From Mayamaea pseudoterrestris (lineage: Eukaryota; Bacillariophyta; Bacillariophyceae; Sellaphorales; Sellaphoraceae): 64,000 nt of DNA. Under the pieces are notes generated by a model. That model saw nothing but the letters and a program-made list of their open reading frames with translations, searched no databases and was not told where the DNA came from. A program made the position numbers and the translations under genes. Shown here in pieces: positions 54,372 to 64,000 of this stretch; within the stretch, counting starts at the first letter, position 1, and each line of letters starts with the position of its first letter. Where the stretch lies: NCBI GenBank assembly GCA_027923505.1, contig BROI01000013.1, positions 434,001-498,000 of the forward strand. Direction: 5' to 3'.

Positions 54372-56756
54372 ATGATGATGGTCTCCAGAACACTCACCGT
54401 CAAAAGCATTATTAGCCCCAAAGTAGCACCTCATCAACAGCGTCGACGACGCAAGATTATTCTATTATCATGCCTTGGTGCAGCGACGCTCTGGTGGCGA
54501 TTGCCTCGATCGAATCAACGTTCCTTATCCATTGTTCCCTCCGACGTACGGTTTGAGGACTCCATGATAAGGAAGCGAAATTCTGATACTCCGACTTCTG
54601 CCTTTGAAACCATTGATAAGAGCCTTTCTCGAGGCGTCTTTTACAACGTGTTTATTCCAGACTCGGACGACGGCAAGAGGAATGCGAGACGAATCGTCAA
54701 GGAACAGCTGCAACAAGTGGCTCATTCATTTGCCGCCACATCAATGCAGCAGCCCTTGCCAGTCTTTTACTATACCATTGGAGCTGTTAATGTGGTGACA
54801 CCGAAAACCATGGCATCGTTTTGCCCCGATCCATTGGAATGCCATCATATGCAGCATCATGAGCAAGGTAGCGAAGCCATTACTCTAGACGCGCTTCGGC
54901 AGTTTTGCATGGAACGACCAACAGCAACGGTCACCTACATTCATTCCAAAGGATCTTTTCACCATACTTTCTTGAATGAGCGTTGGCGACGTATTTTGAC
55001 GGACGCCGCCCTCAGCGAGCACTGCTACGCGCATATGGGATCAGACTGCAACATTTGCGGCGCCCAGTTTTATGCTCTTTGGACCTACTTTTTCCCTGGC
55101 AACATGTGGACGGCTAGTTGCGACTATGCAATGCAGCTGACTAGCTTGGAAACGTTTGAAACTACCATTGTCCAAGTCGTCAAACGGTTTCTCATTATGC
55201 GGCTTCGCAAGCAAATGACAGACGCATTGTTCACTCCGGAAGGAAAGGACTATTTTGGTCTAGAACGTTACGCAGCGGAGCACTGGGTAGGCTCACATCC
55301 AGATATCCGGCCGTGCGACTGCTTGCCCAATCGTAAGCTTGCCGCTCAGACTAGAATCAAGTACTCGCTGGCCGACTTGGAGTTTCAAAAGGGGCTTCGC
55401 GATTATCTTCCCGCCACAGGTTACAGACCAAGTCTGTTCCAGCGTATCATGAGTGATCCAGCAGCACGCATTCGAGAATATTATGTGTTTGGCGGAATGC
55501 TCATGAAGTGGTACGCTCTTTACGGACGGGCACCTGACCCATCTTCATGGGTATGGACGCATCATCCAGATGGAGCGTTTTGGCTCAGCAAAGTAACACG
55601 ATTTGGCGAGAAAGCTATCGAGGAAGTGATGAGCCTCCCATCATTACCTCCGGAGCCACTTTTTGCCTCCACCAATTCATCAAAGTTGTTTGCGGAAGTG
55701 GGAAAAAGCCCCAATACAACGTATGTCTTTTTCGATGCTTTTGTTCCGCCAAATGCCAGCAAGACAGAGGTTCATCATGAAGCCGAAATTTTTAATCAGC
55801 TGATCATGAACTTGAAACGCTCGGCGCGATCTACGGGTCGGAAATCTGTTCTATTCTACCATGCAATGCGAAACGCAGCTCTGAAGCAAAGCCTTTCCAA
55901 TTACGGGACTGCCTCTAAGCTACAGTGCCTCTCGCTTTCTCATGACAATAATCAATACGAAGGAGAGACGATGCGTCAGTTATCCATGTTTTGTCAGGAG
56001 AATCCGACACAAACTGTCACTTACATACACAGCCAAACTCTTGATGACATGCATACATCAAGCCTTGCGAAGAAACGCCGCCTTATGCGTCATGTGGCAA
56101 TGGCAGCAATGCATTGCACATCCATGCCGTTGGAGCAATGCAGCGCTTGTGGCCTTAAGTTTGACGCGATACCTCATCCTGGCTTTTATGGTAACATGTT
56201 CTCGGCAAGGTGCGACTACATAAACCAGCTCCTACCACCCCATATCTTTGTCGAGAAAATGGAGTCATACGTTGCGGAAGTGCTGTTGCAGAGACTGGTA
56301 AAGAAGTTGAACGCAGGGATTCAAGAGGCGAAGACAAGCTCTTTAGGTTTAGGAAAACACGCATTGAGCCGCTGGATCGGCAGTCACCCGTCATTTGAGC
56401 CATGCGATATGACCGACCAGGCACTTACATTTTGGACGACTAAAAATCACACAAGCAACAACTTCTTGTATGCAGTGTCTCGTCTGCGAGGGCGCAGAGA
56501 TTCGTGGAAGTTTGATGCTTCTGTCGGGACAGAAGTGATGAAAGATCCCAGTCTTCGGCTGCGCGAAATCCATTTCTTACCCGGCCAGCTTTTATTGTGG
56601 CAAACGCTTTACAACAAATTGCCTGACAGCTCGTCGGGCCTCTACGGATGGTATCCGGATGGTGATAAGTGGTCGGAATGCATTCATCAGAGAGGTGCAC
56701 TTGCCTGTTTTGACGAGATCACCACGCCCTACGCTATCAGTAAATATGTCAGTTAG
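54372..56756 (+). CDS. Type II membrane protein with duplicated glycosyltransferase-like domain
   Basis: 794 residues. A basic N-terminus precedes one membrane anchor (about residues 29-43, IILLSCLGAATLWW), the layout of Golgi glycosyltransferases. The lumenal part is an internal duplication. Copy 1 (about 85-420) and copy 2 (about 440-780) share VTYIHSKGSF / VTYIHSQTL, CNICGAQF / CSACGLKFD, FPGNMWTASCDY / FYGNMFSARCDY, a WVGSHP / WIGSHP motif followed by PCD, and a closing YPDG or HPDG before W. The N-MW-C-DY block looks like an active-site region. I have seen this type of domain in diatom proteins near glycosyltransferases, but no donor or acceptor can be assigned. No intron is needed. Confidence 0.75.
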   Translation: MMMVSRTLTVKSIISPKVAPHQQRRRRKIILLSCLGAATLWWRLPRSNQRSLSIVPSDVRFEDSMIRKRNSDTPTSAFETIDKSLSRGVFYNVFIPDSDDGKRNARRIVKEQLQQVAHSFAATSMQQPLPVFYYTIGAVNVVTPKTMASFCPDPLECHHMQHHEQGSEAITLDALRQFCMERPTATVTYIHSKGSFHHTFLNERWRRILTDAALSEHCYAHMGSDCNICGAQFYALWTYFFPGNMWTASCDYAMQLTSLETFETTIVQVVKRFLIMRLRKQMTDALFTPEGKDYFGLERYAAEHWVGSHPDIRPCDCLPNRKLAAQTRIKYSLADLEFQKGLRDYLPATGYRPSLFQRIMSDPAARIREYYVFGGMLMKWYALYGRAPDPSSWVWTHHPDGAFWLSKVTRFGEKAIEEVMSLPSLPPEPLFASTNSSKLFAEVGKSPNTTYVFFDAFVPPNASKTEVHHEAEIFNQLIMNLKRSARSTGRKSVLFYHAMRNAALKQSLSNYGTASKLQCLSLSHDNNQYEGETMRQLSMFCQENPTQTVTYIHSQTLDDMHTSSLAKKRRLMRHVAMAAMHCTSMPLEQCSACGLKFDAIPHPGFYGNMFSARCDYINQLLPPHIFVEKMESYVAEVLLQRLVKKLNAGIQEAKTSSLGLGKHALSRWIGSHPSFEPCDMTDQALTFWTTKNHTSNNFLYAVSRLRGRRDSWKFDASVGTEVMKDPSLRLREIHFLPGQLLLWQTLYNKLPDSSSGLYGWYPDGDKWSECIHQRGALACFDEITTPYAISKYVS

Positions 56757-57754
56757 ACCATCATGGCTGTTTTCCTTATGTACATAACAAATAGGTTGTG
56801 TGGTAGCCGCACTCGACATGCAGACGTGTGCTCCAAAGTAAAGCACAGCCGTCTGCTGGGCCTTTTTTTACCCACACAACCGCACATGCGCAGTGTATAC
56901 ATTACTCTGCTTAGCGAGCGCGGCCGACGCCTGCATGTCCTAGTCACCGCGATGTCGCTGCCCTTTGTCGGCCGCGTCGGCTGTATTCAACTTGCCGCAG
57001 CGAAAATGTGCCGTTTTTCAGGTGATGCGATGAAAGCGACAAAACTTGCTCACACTTGTTCGCCAAGTTCGAGAGTCAACTTCGATCTTCTACGCAAAGA
57101 TTTACTATAACTTCAGACCCCCATTTTCGTGCAAACTTTCGTCGCTCACATAATCGCACAAAAGGGTGAGCGACAAGGCTCCCGCACAATTCTTTACTAG
57201 GGCCCCATGCTGAAAGGCGCCGAAAAGATTGTTACTTTGTGCGCAAAGGTCAATGGCAATGCCGCTTATGGGTGTTTTATTAACGAATGAAAATCTGGTG
57301 TATATAAAGAGCTTCGCCAAGACATTATTGGAATGTGACGCCAACTCTGCAACCCTCGTGGAGCGATCGCTTTGAGCACCTGCTCTTTAGCGAGCGCCTA
57401 GAGTGGAATTTACGCTACTACATCAACTGTCTTTAAGAGCTTATCGGTAAATATACATGCACCTGAGCCATAAATGTAAGAAATATCGCATATGCGACGA
57501 TCAACGAAGGCAGGTCGCAATAATGGCACTCGCGGATAGCTGATTGTCACTACGGTACTCACAACGGCCCATCGATTTTTTCTTTCGGCCATGGCGGATG
57601 GTGGAAACGCGGAAACCATCGAATACGCAATGTCAATTTGCTCGTCCAACACTCAGACATCGTATCAGATTACAATCGGACAAGAGCTATCTTACTTCCA
57701 GTAATAACTATTGAGTCGCAAGCAGCACAACTTTAAACGACTTGGCGCCAGCGC
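56757..57754. other. Long intergenic region
   Basis: About 1 kb. A TATA-like GTATATAAAGAG lies at about 57299-57310 with no convincing ORF behind it, and a small palindrome AGCGATCGCT follows near 57362. ORFs of 60-115 codons on both strands have no content I trust. The last 100 bp should be the COQ2 promoter. Confidence 0.55.
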
Positions 57755-58897
57755 ATGATGATGACTCGAGGACGACGTTTGCTGGGGAAAGCATCACTTC
57801 AGCGCGTATTGGAGATTAGGCAATCATCAAATGTTTTCAGTATATGCTATATGCGACGACTGCGGTGTTATCCGACTTCGTCATTGAAATCGACGCGAGT
57901 TTTCTCGTCTGTGGCGCCTCCGAACGGCGACGACGAGGACAAGCAACAGCAGCAGCAGCCTCGTAAATTATTAGACCCGCCCGTCATTACGTGGGTCGAC
58001 GACTTCTTGCCATCATCTATACAACCTTATGCTCGATTGGCGCGCATGGACAAGCCCATTGGCACCTGGTTGTTGCTTTGGCCTTGCTACTGGTCGACGG
58101 CACTGGCAGCAACCGAATCAACGTTGCACTTGCCGGATCCAACCTTGCTGGCATTGTTTGGCGCGGGCGCTTTCATCATGCGCGGAGCTGGTTGTACAAT
58201 TAACGATTTATGGGATCGCAACGTGGACAAACATGTGGAACGAACGTCGAGTCGACCGTTAGCGTCTGGACAAGTAACTATTCCGCAAGCGATTGCCTTT
58301 TTAGGCGTCCAGTTGACGGCTGGACTAGGAATCTTGCTGTCACTTCCTCATACGTGGTACTGCTTTCAGTGGGGCGCAGCTTCACTTCCACTGGTGGTGG
58401 CGTATCCGCTCATGAAGCGGTTCTTTGCGTACCCGCAACTTGTGCTGGGGCTAACGTTCAATTGGGGCGCTTTCATGGGATGGGCAGCGACTTATGGAAG
58501 TATGGATTATAGCATCATATTGCCATTGTATGGGTCAGGGGTGACTTGGACGTTGGTGTACGATACCATTTACGCGCACCAGGACAAGGCGGATGATGCC
58601 AAGCTCGGCTTGCACACGACGGCGCTTAGTTTTGGTGCCGACGATGAAACGCAACGAAAGGTCTTGTATGCACTAGCGACAGCAACATGGCTACAGTGGC
58701 AGCTAGTGGGTCATTATGCTGAATTACATTCGGGCTTGTTTAGTTTTGGAAGCGCAGTTGGTTTTGGACACTTGCTGTGGCAAATTAACTCGGCCGATTT
58801 CAATGATCCGCACAATCTTTCCGCAAGATTCAAAAGCAACAGTGCCGTCGGCGCCATCATGTTCGCCACGTTTGTAGGAGGTACATATTTTGCATAA
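57755..58897 (+). CDS. COQ2: 4-hydroxybenzoate polyprenyltransferase, mitochondrial
   Basis: COQ2 attaches the polyprenyl tail to 4-hydroxybenzoate, the second committed step of ubiquinone synthesis, in the inner mitochondrial membrane. The 380-residue protein has an Arg/Ser-rich presequence (MMMTRGRRLLGKASLQRVL...), a poly-Gln patch (about residue 66), then the UbiA fold. The first prenyl-diphosphate/Mg motif is NDLWDRNVDKHVERT (about 150), followed by SRPLASG. The second is YDTIYAHQDKADDAKLG (about 270). ARMDKPIGTWLLLWPC marks the first helix. Length and motifs are complete. It is tail-to-tail with the second plastid protein. Confidence 0.95.
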   Translation: MMMTRGRRLLGKASLQRVLEIRQSSNVFSICYMRRLRCYPTSSLKSTRVFSSVAPPNGDDEDKQQQQQPRKLLDPPVITWVDDFLPSSIQPYARLARMDKPIGTWLLLWPCYWSTALAATESTLHLPDPTLLALFGAGAFIMRGAGCTINDLWDRNVDKHVERTSSRPLASGQVTIPQAIAFLGVQLTAGLGILLSLPHTWYCFQWGAASLPLVVAYPLMKRFFAYPQLVLGLTFNWGAFMGWAATYGSMDYSIILPLYGSGVTWTLVYDTIYAHQDKADDAKLGLHTTALSFGADDETQRKVLYALATATWLQWQLVGHYAELHSGLFSFGSAVGFGHLLWQINSADFNDPHNLSARFKSNSAVGAIMFATFVGGTYFA

Positions 58898-58963
58898 CCG
58901 CGGAAGCACGAGTGATTAGTAATACATTAAACGTGTTAAAGGTTACATGGCCATCGAGCCATT

Positions 58964-59932
58964 TCATTGCTTCTTCTTTTCTCGCAGTTTCTTGGCTTCC
59001 TCCTTTCCTATCACTTTAAGACCAGTCTCGTCTGTAATCTTTTCCACAACACCCCGATCTTCCAGCTCCTTGTTCAGTAGCAGCGCCTGACTAGCTGCCA
59101 TGTTATCTGCCTTTTTGTAAAAGTCCTTGACGGCTCCCAAAATGCCCTCGCTCTTTGCCCCTTTTTCGTCAACCGGCGGCGCAGCATTCGGCTCGCTACT
59201 CATCAAAGTCTCTTCTTCTTTCTCCACACTCTCCTCATCTATTACCTCCACTAATGCATCCAAACGCTTTGACTTTTTGCCAGCCTTTTGTTTCTTTTTT
59301 GATGCATTGACATTCTTTTGCTTCTTTCCTTCGGCAGCACTCCGACGCCGTTGCATTTCCTCCCAAATCTTTTCCGCGTTCGTTCGTCGCGTATCCATTT
59401 CCGCTTCCGCCAGCAAGCCAGATCCCGCTCCAAACAGCAACAGCAGTGCTCCTCCAATCTTGTTCATGAACAGAAATTTCGTCAACCATGAGCTTAGCAC
59501 CCATGCAAAGGCAGACTCTTCAATGACAAAGGGAATTTCGTCAGGAGCTGAACTCGCTCGTAGTTCCGTTAAAAAGCCATTGTAAAAGGCGCCAGTGACG
59601 CCAATCAAGCAAATGACGGCGTAGATTGCCACTCGCTTGCCTCGTTCCTTGGCGGCTTGGGTGTTTGCTTCCGCTTGATATATTTCTTGCTCGACTTCTT
59701 TTGGAATAGTAGACTTGATTGGATTGAATATAAAATCGAAAGGACCTTCCTTGGAAGTGTCTTCGGTTGGAGATTCTCTCAGCAGCAGTGAGCGATGATT
59801 GTTTTGATGGCGAGAGGTTTTGGAGCAACAGCAAGCAGGCAGTGCAGTGAATGCGTCGACTGTCGTCAAGAAAATGTTTCCAGCTAACAGTAAGCAGAAA
59901 ACAGGAAATTTACATAGAAACAGGAATGTCAT
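58964..59932 (-). CDS. Plastid-targeted membrane-associated protein of unknown function
   Basis: 322 residues from the ATG at 59932; an upstream extension of the frame is Arg-rich and unlikely. The leader MTFLFLCKFPVFCLLLAGNI... ends VDA|FTALP, a signal peptide followed by Phe, as in diatom plastid precursors. The mature part has one or two membrane segments (about 100-117, AIYAVICLIGVTGAFYNGF, and a Gly/Leu-rich stretch at about 160-175), then a Lys/Glu-rich coiled region (about 180-235), an acidic patch and a basic end AKKLREKKKQ. A plastid membrane scaffold is plausible; no family recognised. Confidence 0.75.
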   Translation of the reverse strand: MTFLFLCKFPVFCLLLAGNIFLTTVDAFTALPACCCSKTSRHQNNHRSLLLRESPTEDTSKEGPFDFIFNPIKSTIPKEVEQEIYQAEANTQAAKERGKRVAIYAVICLIGVTGAFYNGFLTELRASSAPDEIPFVIEESAFAWVLSSWLTKFLFMNKIGGALLLLFGAGSGLLAEAEMDTRRTNAEKIWEEMQRRRSAAEGKKQKNVNASKKKQKAGKKSKRLDALVEVIDEESVEKEEETLMSSEPNAAPPVDEKGAKSEGILGAVKDFYKKADNMAASQALLLNKELEDRGVVEKITDETGLKVIGKEEAKKLREKKKQ

Positions 59933-60190
59933 GATCTTTACAGACACTAGCAAAAGCTGTGGAGTGGATGACTGGAAGGTCTCAAGATTGCGAGGACGAA
60001 TGATGTGCAAACGACGATCTCGTGTGATGCGTCGTCGTCTCGACGGCAAGAAGCGTCTTATCGGTACTCGGTGCGACATTAATTGGCGAACGAGCGAGTG
60101 ACGCCAAGCCGCAAAAATGCGAGTGGAGACGACGAAGGAGCTTTATCTATTATATCAAAGCGAGTACGCTCTTCAGAACCTTTGCCGCCA

Positions 60191-61839
60191 ATGAGGATGT
60201 CGAGAATTCAGACGGCGCCACGAAAGCGAGCATGCGAAAGTGACAATTGTTCCAGATCATCAAGCTTTTCCTCGGCACGAGCATGTGAATTAGTCGCCGA
60301 ATTGTCGTCGGCATTGACACTGCCCCAGCGACTCTCGGCGCTTGAGCATGTTCATCTTTACTTGCAGCACGATAAAGATGCAGCCTCGCAAATGATGGAA
60401 GCTGGTATGGTAACTTGCATCTTCATGCAAATGAATCATTTGTTGCAGCAGCCACAAGCAAATTTTTCCGCGCACCTTTCCCCAGTCGAAGAATTATGCC
60501 GACTCTTGTCAATGATACTGCAGCAACTGCAAGTGGAGCAACTATCTGTAGCAGCAAAGGGTATCTGCAACTCGCACAGCATGAGAGTGCTTGCTAGCCT
60601 CATGAAAATCAATGTCAGCGAACCGACTTTCGAAATTCTTCATTTACTTTCGACCCTTTCTTCAAGTTCAATCGAAATGACTCAATCAAGAGAGTTGCTA
60701 CCGACACTGGCAAAACGAATGACCGAAAGTAACATGACGGAACAAGCGCTACTGGACGGCCTGGGCTGTCTCAAGAATGTTTCATGCTACGCCGAGGAGC
60801 GTCGGAGTCAGTTGCTTTGTACACCTGGCTTTAAAGATTGTATATGCATCCTTGCCAAGCGTCTCGAAATGGAAAAGACATTGGAGCGACTCTCGGCAAC
60901 GTTTCGAAATCTTTCCATATCGCCAGAGTGTCGGTCCATCATGACTGGAGACGCCTTGGTGCTTGATGCATTGCTTTTCATGTCTTCCAACCATATGAAC
61001 ATGATTTCGCTGCAGCGCAATCTACTCAACACTTTCGTCAGTCTAAGTATGGAACATGATGCATGCGTAGTCCTCTTGTTTCATGGAGATGGAGTACTGC
61101 TTGAATGTTTACAAGCGTGGCTGCAATATGATGCTGACTCCGTTTTACGGAAACGAGCCTCCCGGTTGGTCCGCTCCTTGGCCAATGATCTTTCAGGTCC
61201 CATGCTTGTTCAAAATACGAAACTCATGGATCTAATATCGCGCGCCGCGCTGCAGGACGAAGATCGAGCCGTGAGGATTGAAGCAACGGAAGCCTTTGCG
61301 CGATGCGCGTCGCAGACGCATACTGGTCAACCAAACTACACGGCAGTGCTTGATGCACTCGTGCAACTCGCTAGGCGCCCCAATGCATGTACAGAAGCTA
61401 TTGCAAGCGCACTGAGAGAGCAAGCGTCTCGGCTTGACCATCGTGTCCATATAGCGAAATGCCCCGAGCTGCTTGCCGCTGCTGCCATGATTGCCATGGC
61501 GCGGAACTCGTCCATCCGCAGCAAGGAGAATATTTGCATCGCATTGCTGGACTTGACGTATGAAGAGTCGAATTTGCATTTCTCGCACAACCTTGTATAT
61601 TGGACGCACTCGTTTACAATGCAAACGAATCTAGTTCACTTCAGCTTGCCGCAGAAACGAAACGGAGGGCATCTGTAAATACGTTGATACGTCTCGCCAA
61701 ATGCCCAAGGAACCGATCAATCATGGTTAACCATCATGGCTTGTTGGAGTGTCTCATTCGCTTTGCTACCAACGCATCGGATGTCGAGTGCAAGCGTGAA
61801 ATAAAAGCAGTCATTCTCTCGTTAGTGGGAGAATTGTAA
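60191..61839 (+). CDS. Armadillo-repeat protein with a frame change near the C-terminus
   Basis: From the first true ATG (60191) the frame runs to a stop at 61678 (495 residues). After a polar N-terminus come helical repeats of ARM/HEAT type, for example LLDGLGCLKNVSCYAEERRS, LSATFRNLSISPECRSIM and NICIALLDLTYEES. At about 61570 the repeat pattern leaves this frame. The plus-two frame then continues as FAFLAQPCILDALVYNA, LIRLAKCPRNRSIMV and IKAVILSLVGEL to a stop at 61839. So the gene probably carries a one-base shift (sequence error, real mutation or allele), or less likely a small intron spans the spot. ARM proteins bind other proteins; the partner is unknown. It is divergent from the plastid-protein gene, 258 bp apart. 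Confidence 0.75.
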
Positions 61840-62002
61840 CGGGCAACTCTGCAGCATAACTCGCCAGTTACTCCGCCAACTAATTAAAAGCAGAGTACTG
61901 CCTACTACCAAGCTATAAAGTAGGTATGTGTGCAAATTACACAGTTATATCAAAAATGTGTATCCCTTATTTAACAAGCAAAATCAACGTGATAACTCGT
62001 TT

Positions 62003-62881
62003 TTATTTGACTTGGCCCGTCTCGACCTGCTCATTCAACCGATCCATATACTCCTCCGCATCCTTTCTAGTCATACGAAAGCACTTGTACTCAATCTTGT
62101 AAGACTGCTCGCGACCATCAGGATCCCGCAGCGAGACGAGCATGCCTGGAGGCAACGAGGTGTGCGGGAGCGGCGCGTCCACATCGTGAGGCTTGAATAG
62201 ATAAGGAGCGCGCTTGGAACTCCTTTGACTCGTAGCGAGCGAATCGCCTTCCTTAGTTTCACCGTCAGTCAGCCAGGGACTCGAATCCAACTTGTCATGC
62301 AGATCATGGTCCGTATCCCTGTACTCGAGCGTCTTGCGCCGCATGTCATCGTAGGCATCTCGCTCCACGCGGTAGCGATTGACTTCCCCCTCCGCCAAAT
62401 CGTCATATTCGCGCCGATCTTCCTCGCTGAGTGACTTCCAACGTTGTCCAATCGTCTTGCCGAGCTCCTCGAACGAAACGCGACCAGAAGATTGCTCGTA
62501 GATGCGGACGCGTTCTTTTTGGAAAAATAGATTGTATGCACTCAACGGTCTCTTGGGCATTCCCTTCTTCTTTTTCGTGCGGCGTGACGATGGTCCATGG
62601 TGGATCGAAGCCTTGGATTCAGCCTTGGTAATCGTGGCCGTTGTATGCGCTGCAGCAGCAGCAGAATCTTGATCGCGCGCGGCAGCCGCCGTCTCAAACC
62701 AATTACCGAGGCCAAGAGTGTCATTCATTTCCATCGCCCATTCTTCTTCTGATGCGTAGGCACCGTGGTTGCTACCATTGAGGTAAACTGCTTCATTTCC
62801 TTTGCTTGAGGAGCGACCGATTCCTCCGACGCCATTGCCGTCAATCGCCTCGCTTGGATATCCTGTCATCACACCGCTCAT
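62003..62881 (-). CDS. HMG-box protein
   Basis: 292 residues. A single HMG box (about residues 107-178) begins MPKRPLSAYNLFFQKER and continues SFEELGKTIGQRWKSLSEEDR with the expected aromatic and basic positions; it binds and bends DNA. A basic stretch RRTKKKK just before it can serve as a nuclear signal. The C-terminal 100 residues (APYLFKPHDVDAP to YKCFRMTRKDAEEYM) look folded and, as far as I recall, recur in diatom HMG-box proteins. The N-terminal 90 residues are Ala/Gly/Ser-rich and probably disordered. No intron needed. Confidence 0.9.
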   Translation of the reverse strand: MSGVMTGYPSEAIDGNGVGGIGRSSSKGNEAVYLNGSNHGAYASEEEWAMEMNDTLGLGNWFETAAAARDQDSAAAAAHTTATITKAESKASIHHGPSSRRTKKKKGMPKRPLSAYNLFFQKERVRIYEQSSGRVSFEELGKTIGQRWKSLSEEDRREYDDLAEGEVNRYRVERDAYDDMRRKTLEYRDTDHDLHDKLDSSPWLTDGETKEGDSLATSQRSSKRAPYLFKPHDVDAPLPHTSLPPGMLVSLRDPDGREQSYKIEYKCFRMTRKDAEEYMDRLNEQVETGQVK

Positions 62882-63613
62882 GGTCTTCCTTTATCTTGGT
62901 CCAGTTCTGTAAGGGGCGCGCCGTCAATTAGCAAGAGTCTCGGAGTTGCAACTATGAACAACGAGTGGGAGAAAAGGAAAGTGCGATTAAAGGAATCTGA
63001 GAGATGCATGTGCTTTACTGCGTGGAGAGCCACCGGTTGAAAGGCCTTGGAGCTCGACTTGACGCTTTTCGGCAGCGTCAACTTGCGTGGCATTCGTTCG
63101 AAGAGGTTCTCCGTGAATGATTCTGGCGTAAGAAGACTGGGCCGGCGTGCATGGCAATAGCTACGAGCTTCTCAAGGCTCTTTCACGCCACTAATGCATC
63201 CTTAAAATAATATTGCCCAATCTTGATGACGACGTTATTGGCGGAAGGTGACACCGATTTGCAAAGTGCCGCGCCTCAACCGGCATTTGCACACATGCGC
63301 GATTATCGTCGAGTAAGTTGCTCTTGTAACGGCTGAACAACGGCAATCGTGCGTTTCGAGCTCCGATTTAGCTAGCCAGGAGCGAGGTAGATGTGATGTT
63401 TGCAGTGTGGAGCAGCTACTTGGTAGACCTAATAATGTTGCAAGATATTAAGAGAGTTCAACTTCTTCACGTTCGGTGACGATTCGGTGGAGTCGAAGCC
63501 ACCCAATGACTTCTGTTTGGCTCAATCTGCAAAGGCATATCGGTTATTGTATGTTTAAGAAATGACTCCATACATTTGATAACAGTGATTGTTATTAACT
63601 GCAGTTATATATC
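62882..63613. other. Intergenic region
   Basis: About 730 bp between the HMG-box start and the end of the phosphatase gene. A minus-strand ORF (62878-63093) has no recognisable content. I see nothing else. Confidence 0.5.
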
Positions 63614-64000
63614 TTAGGTACTGATATCCATTCGTCGCAGTTTCGCCGTCTCCAAGTGTTCCAATGACCGATGCAAGCGGCCATCCATTTGCAGAAATGC
63701 TGTTTGCAGGATTTGTAGCACATCCCCATGAGCCACAAGAATAATCATGTGATCTTGTAGCAAAGCATCATACTCGTTGACAACAGCAACAGCCCGACTC
63801 TTCACTGAATCAACAGACTCGACTTGATGTAAGGTGTGGGACGAGTCCTTGGCATCGTCATCCCACACAAAAGGATAGTTACCATCGCTTTGCATGTCAA
63901 AGTCTCCAAAACATCGCTCCCGTAATCGAATATCCACAATCACTTGCCCTTTATAAAGTGGTGGGAGGTTGTCACGTCGATTCGACCCCTCTATCGGATG
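63614..64000 (-). CDS. Histidine phosphatase (phosphoglycerate mutase-like), C-terminal part
   Basis: The frame is open from the right window edge to a TAA at 63614-63616, so about 128 C-terminal residues are seen and the N-terminal RHG motif lies outside. RLRERCFGDFD is the region of the acid catalyst Glu, and ILVAHGDVLQILQTAF is the second catalytic His. The close HRSLEHLETAKLRRM is typical of small PGM-like phosphatases of bacteria and algae. The substrate cannot be told from this part. Confidence 0.85.
   Translation of the reverse strand, partial: HPIEGSNRRDNLPPLYKGQVIVDIRLRERCFGDFDMQSDGNYPFVWDDDAKDSSHTLHQVESVDSVKSRAVAVVNEYDALLQDHMIILVAHGDVLQILQTAFLQMDGRLHRSLEHLETAKLRRMDIST

Noticed and set aside
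56855-56875. U5 snRNA loop-like GCCTTTTTTACC
   Set aside because: The loop is too long by two T and no U5 stem or Sm site surrounds it.
57299-57420. Possible small-RNA gene after a TATA-like box
   Set aside because: No Sm site, snRNA core motif or closing stem was found; only the TATA-like word supports it.

Overview
The window looks like nuclear DNA of a diatom or a close ochrophyte alga. The grounds are: two proteins whose N-termini read as a signal peptide followed at once by Phe, the usual entry tag of red-lineage secondary plastids; a two-exon protein with a C-terminal cysteine domain I know mainly from diatom genomes; a Ty1/copia element of the general diatom kind; short GT-AG introns; and dense genes on both strands. 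I cannot fix the genus.

Layout. 1-7020 is a Ty1/copia-type retrotransposon on the minus strand, cut by the window edge. 7018-9418 is a satellite of seven 348-bp units, each carrying two near-perfect palindromes. 9419-9948 is a unique spacer with an ORF remnant and a tRNA-like fragment. 9949-19880 is a second, unrelated-looking satellite of about 57 units of 174 bp, exactly half the first period, with exact internal duplications. From 20 kb onward the window is ordinary gene-dense euchromatin.

Genes from left to right: INSIG-like membrane protein; acetyl-CoA acetyltransferase and ETF-alpha (divergent pair); copine; eEF2 (intron directly after the ATG); mitochondrial-carrier-like protein with a signal-like leader; mitochondrial ribosomal protein bL32m; flavin monooxygenase (hidden last exon); a diatom-type zinc-finger protein; an H1-like Lys/Ala-rich protein; a DinB-fold protein; a secreted protein of unknown function; a 2,206-residue HSA / SNF2-like / SANT protein; a small membrane protein; an EF-hand membrane protein; BUD31 with an acidic tail; a plastid-targeted protein; a DUF501 protein; a formiminotransferase-domain protein; a duplicated glycosyltransferase-like Golgi-type protein; COQ2; a second plastid-targeted protein; an armadillo-repeat protein with a frame change near its end; an HMG-box protein; and the C-terminal part of a histidine phosphatase.

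Themes. Acetyl-CoA acetyltransferase, ETF-alpha and COQ2 all touch mitochondrial acyl-CoA oxidation and ubiquinone, and the INSIG-like protein converges on the thiolase that could feed sterol synthesis. The observation I rate highest is the HSA / SNF2-like / SANT protein. It has the domain order of EP400/Domino/SWR1-type scaffolds, but the ATPase appears to have lost its DEAH box, so it may be an intermediate between an active remodeller and the ATPase-free NuA4 scaffold Eaf1. Five introns were placed by reading splice sites and checking that the frame is kept.
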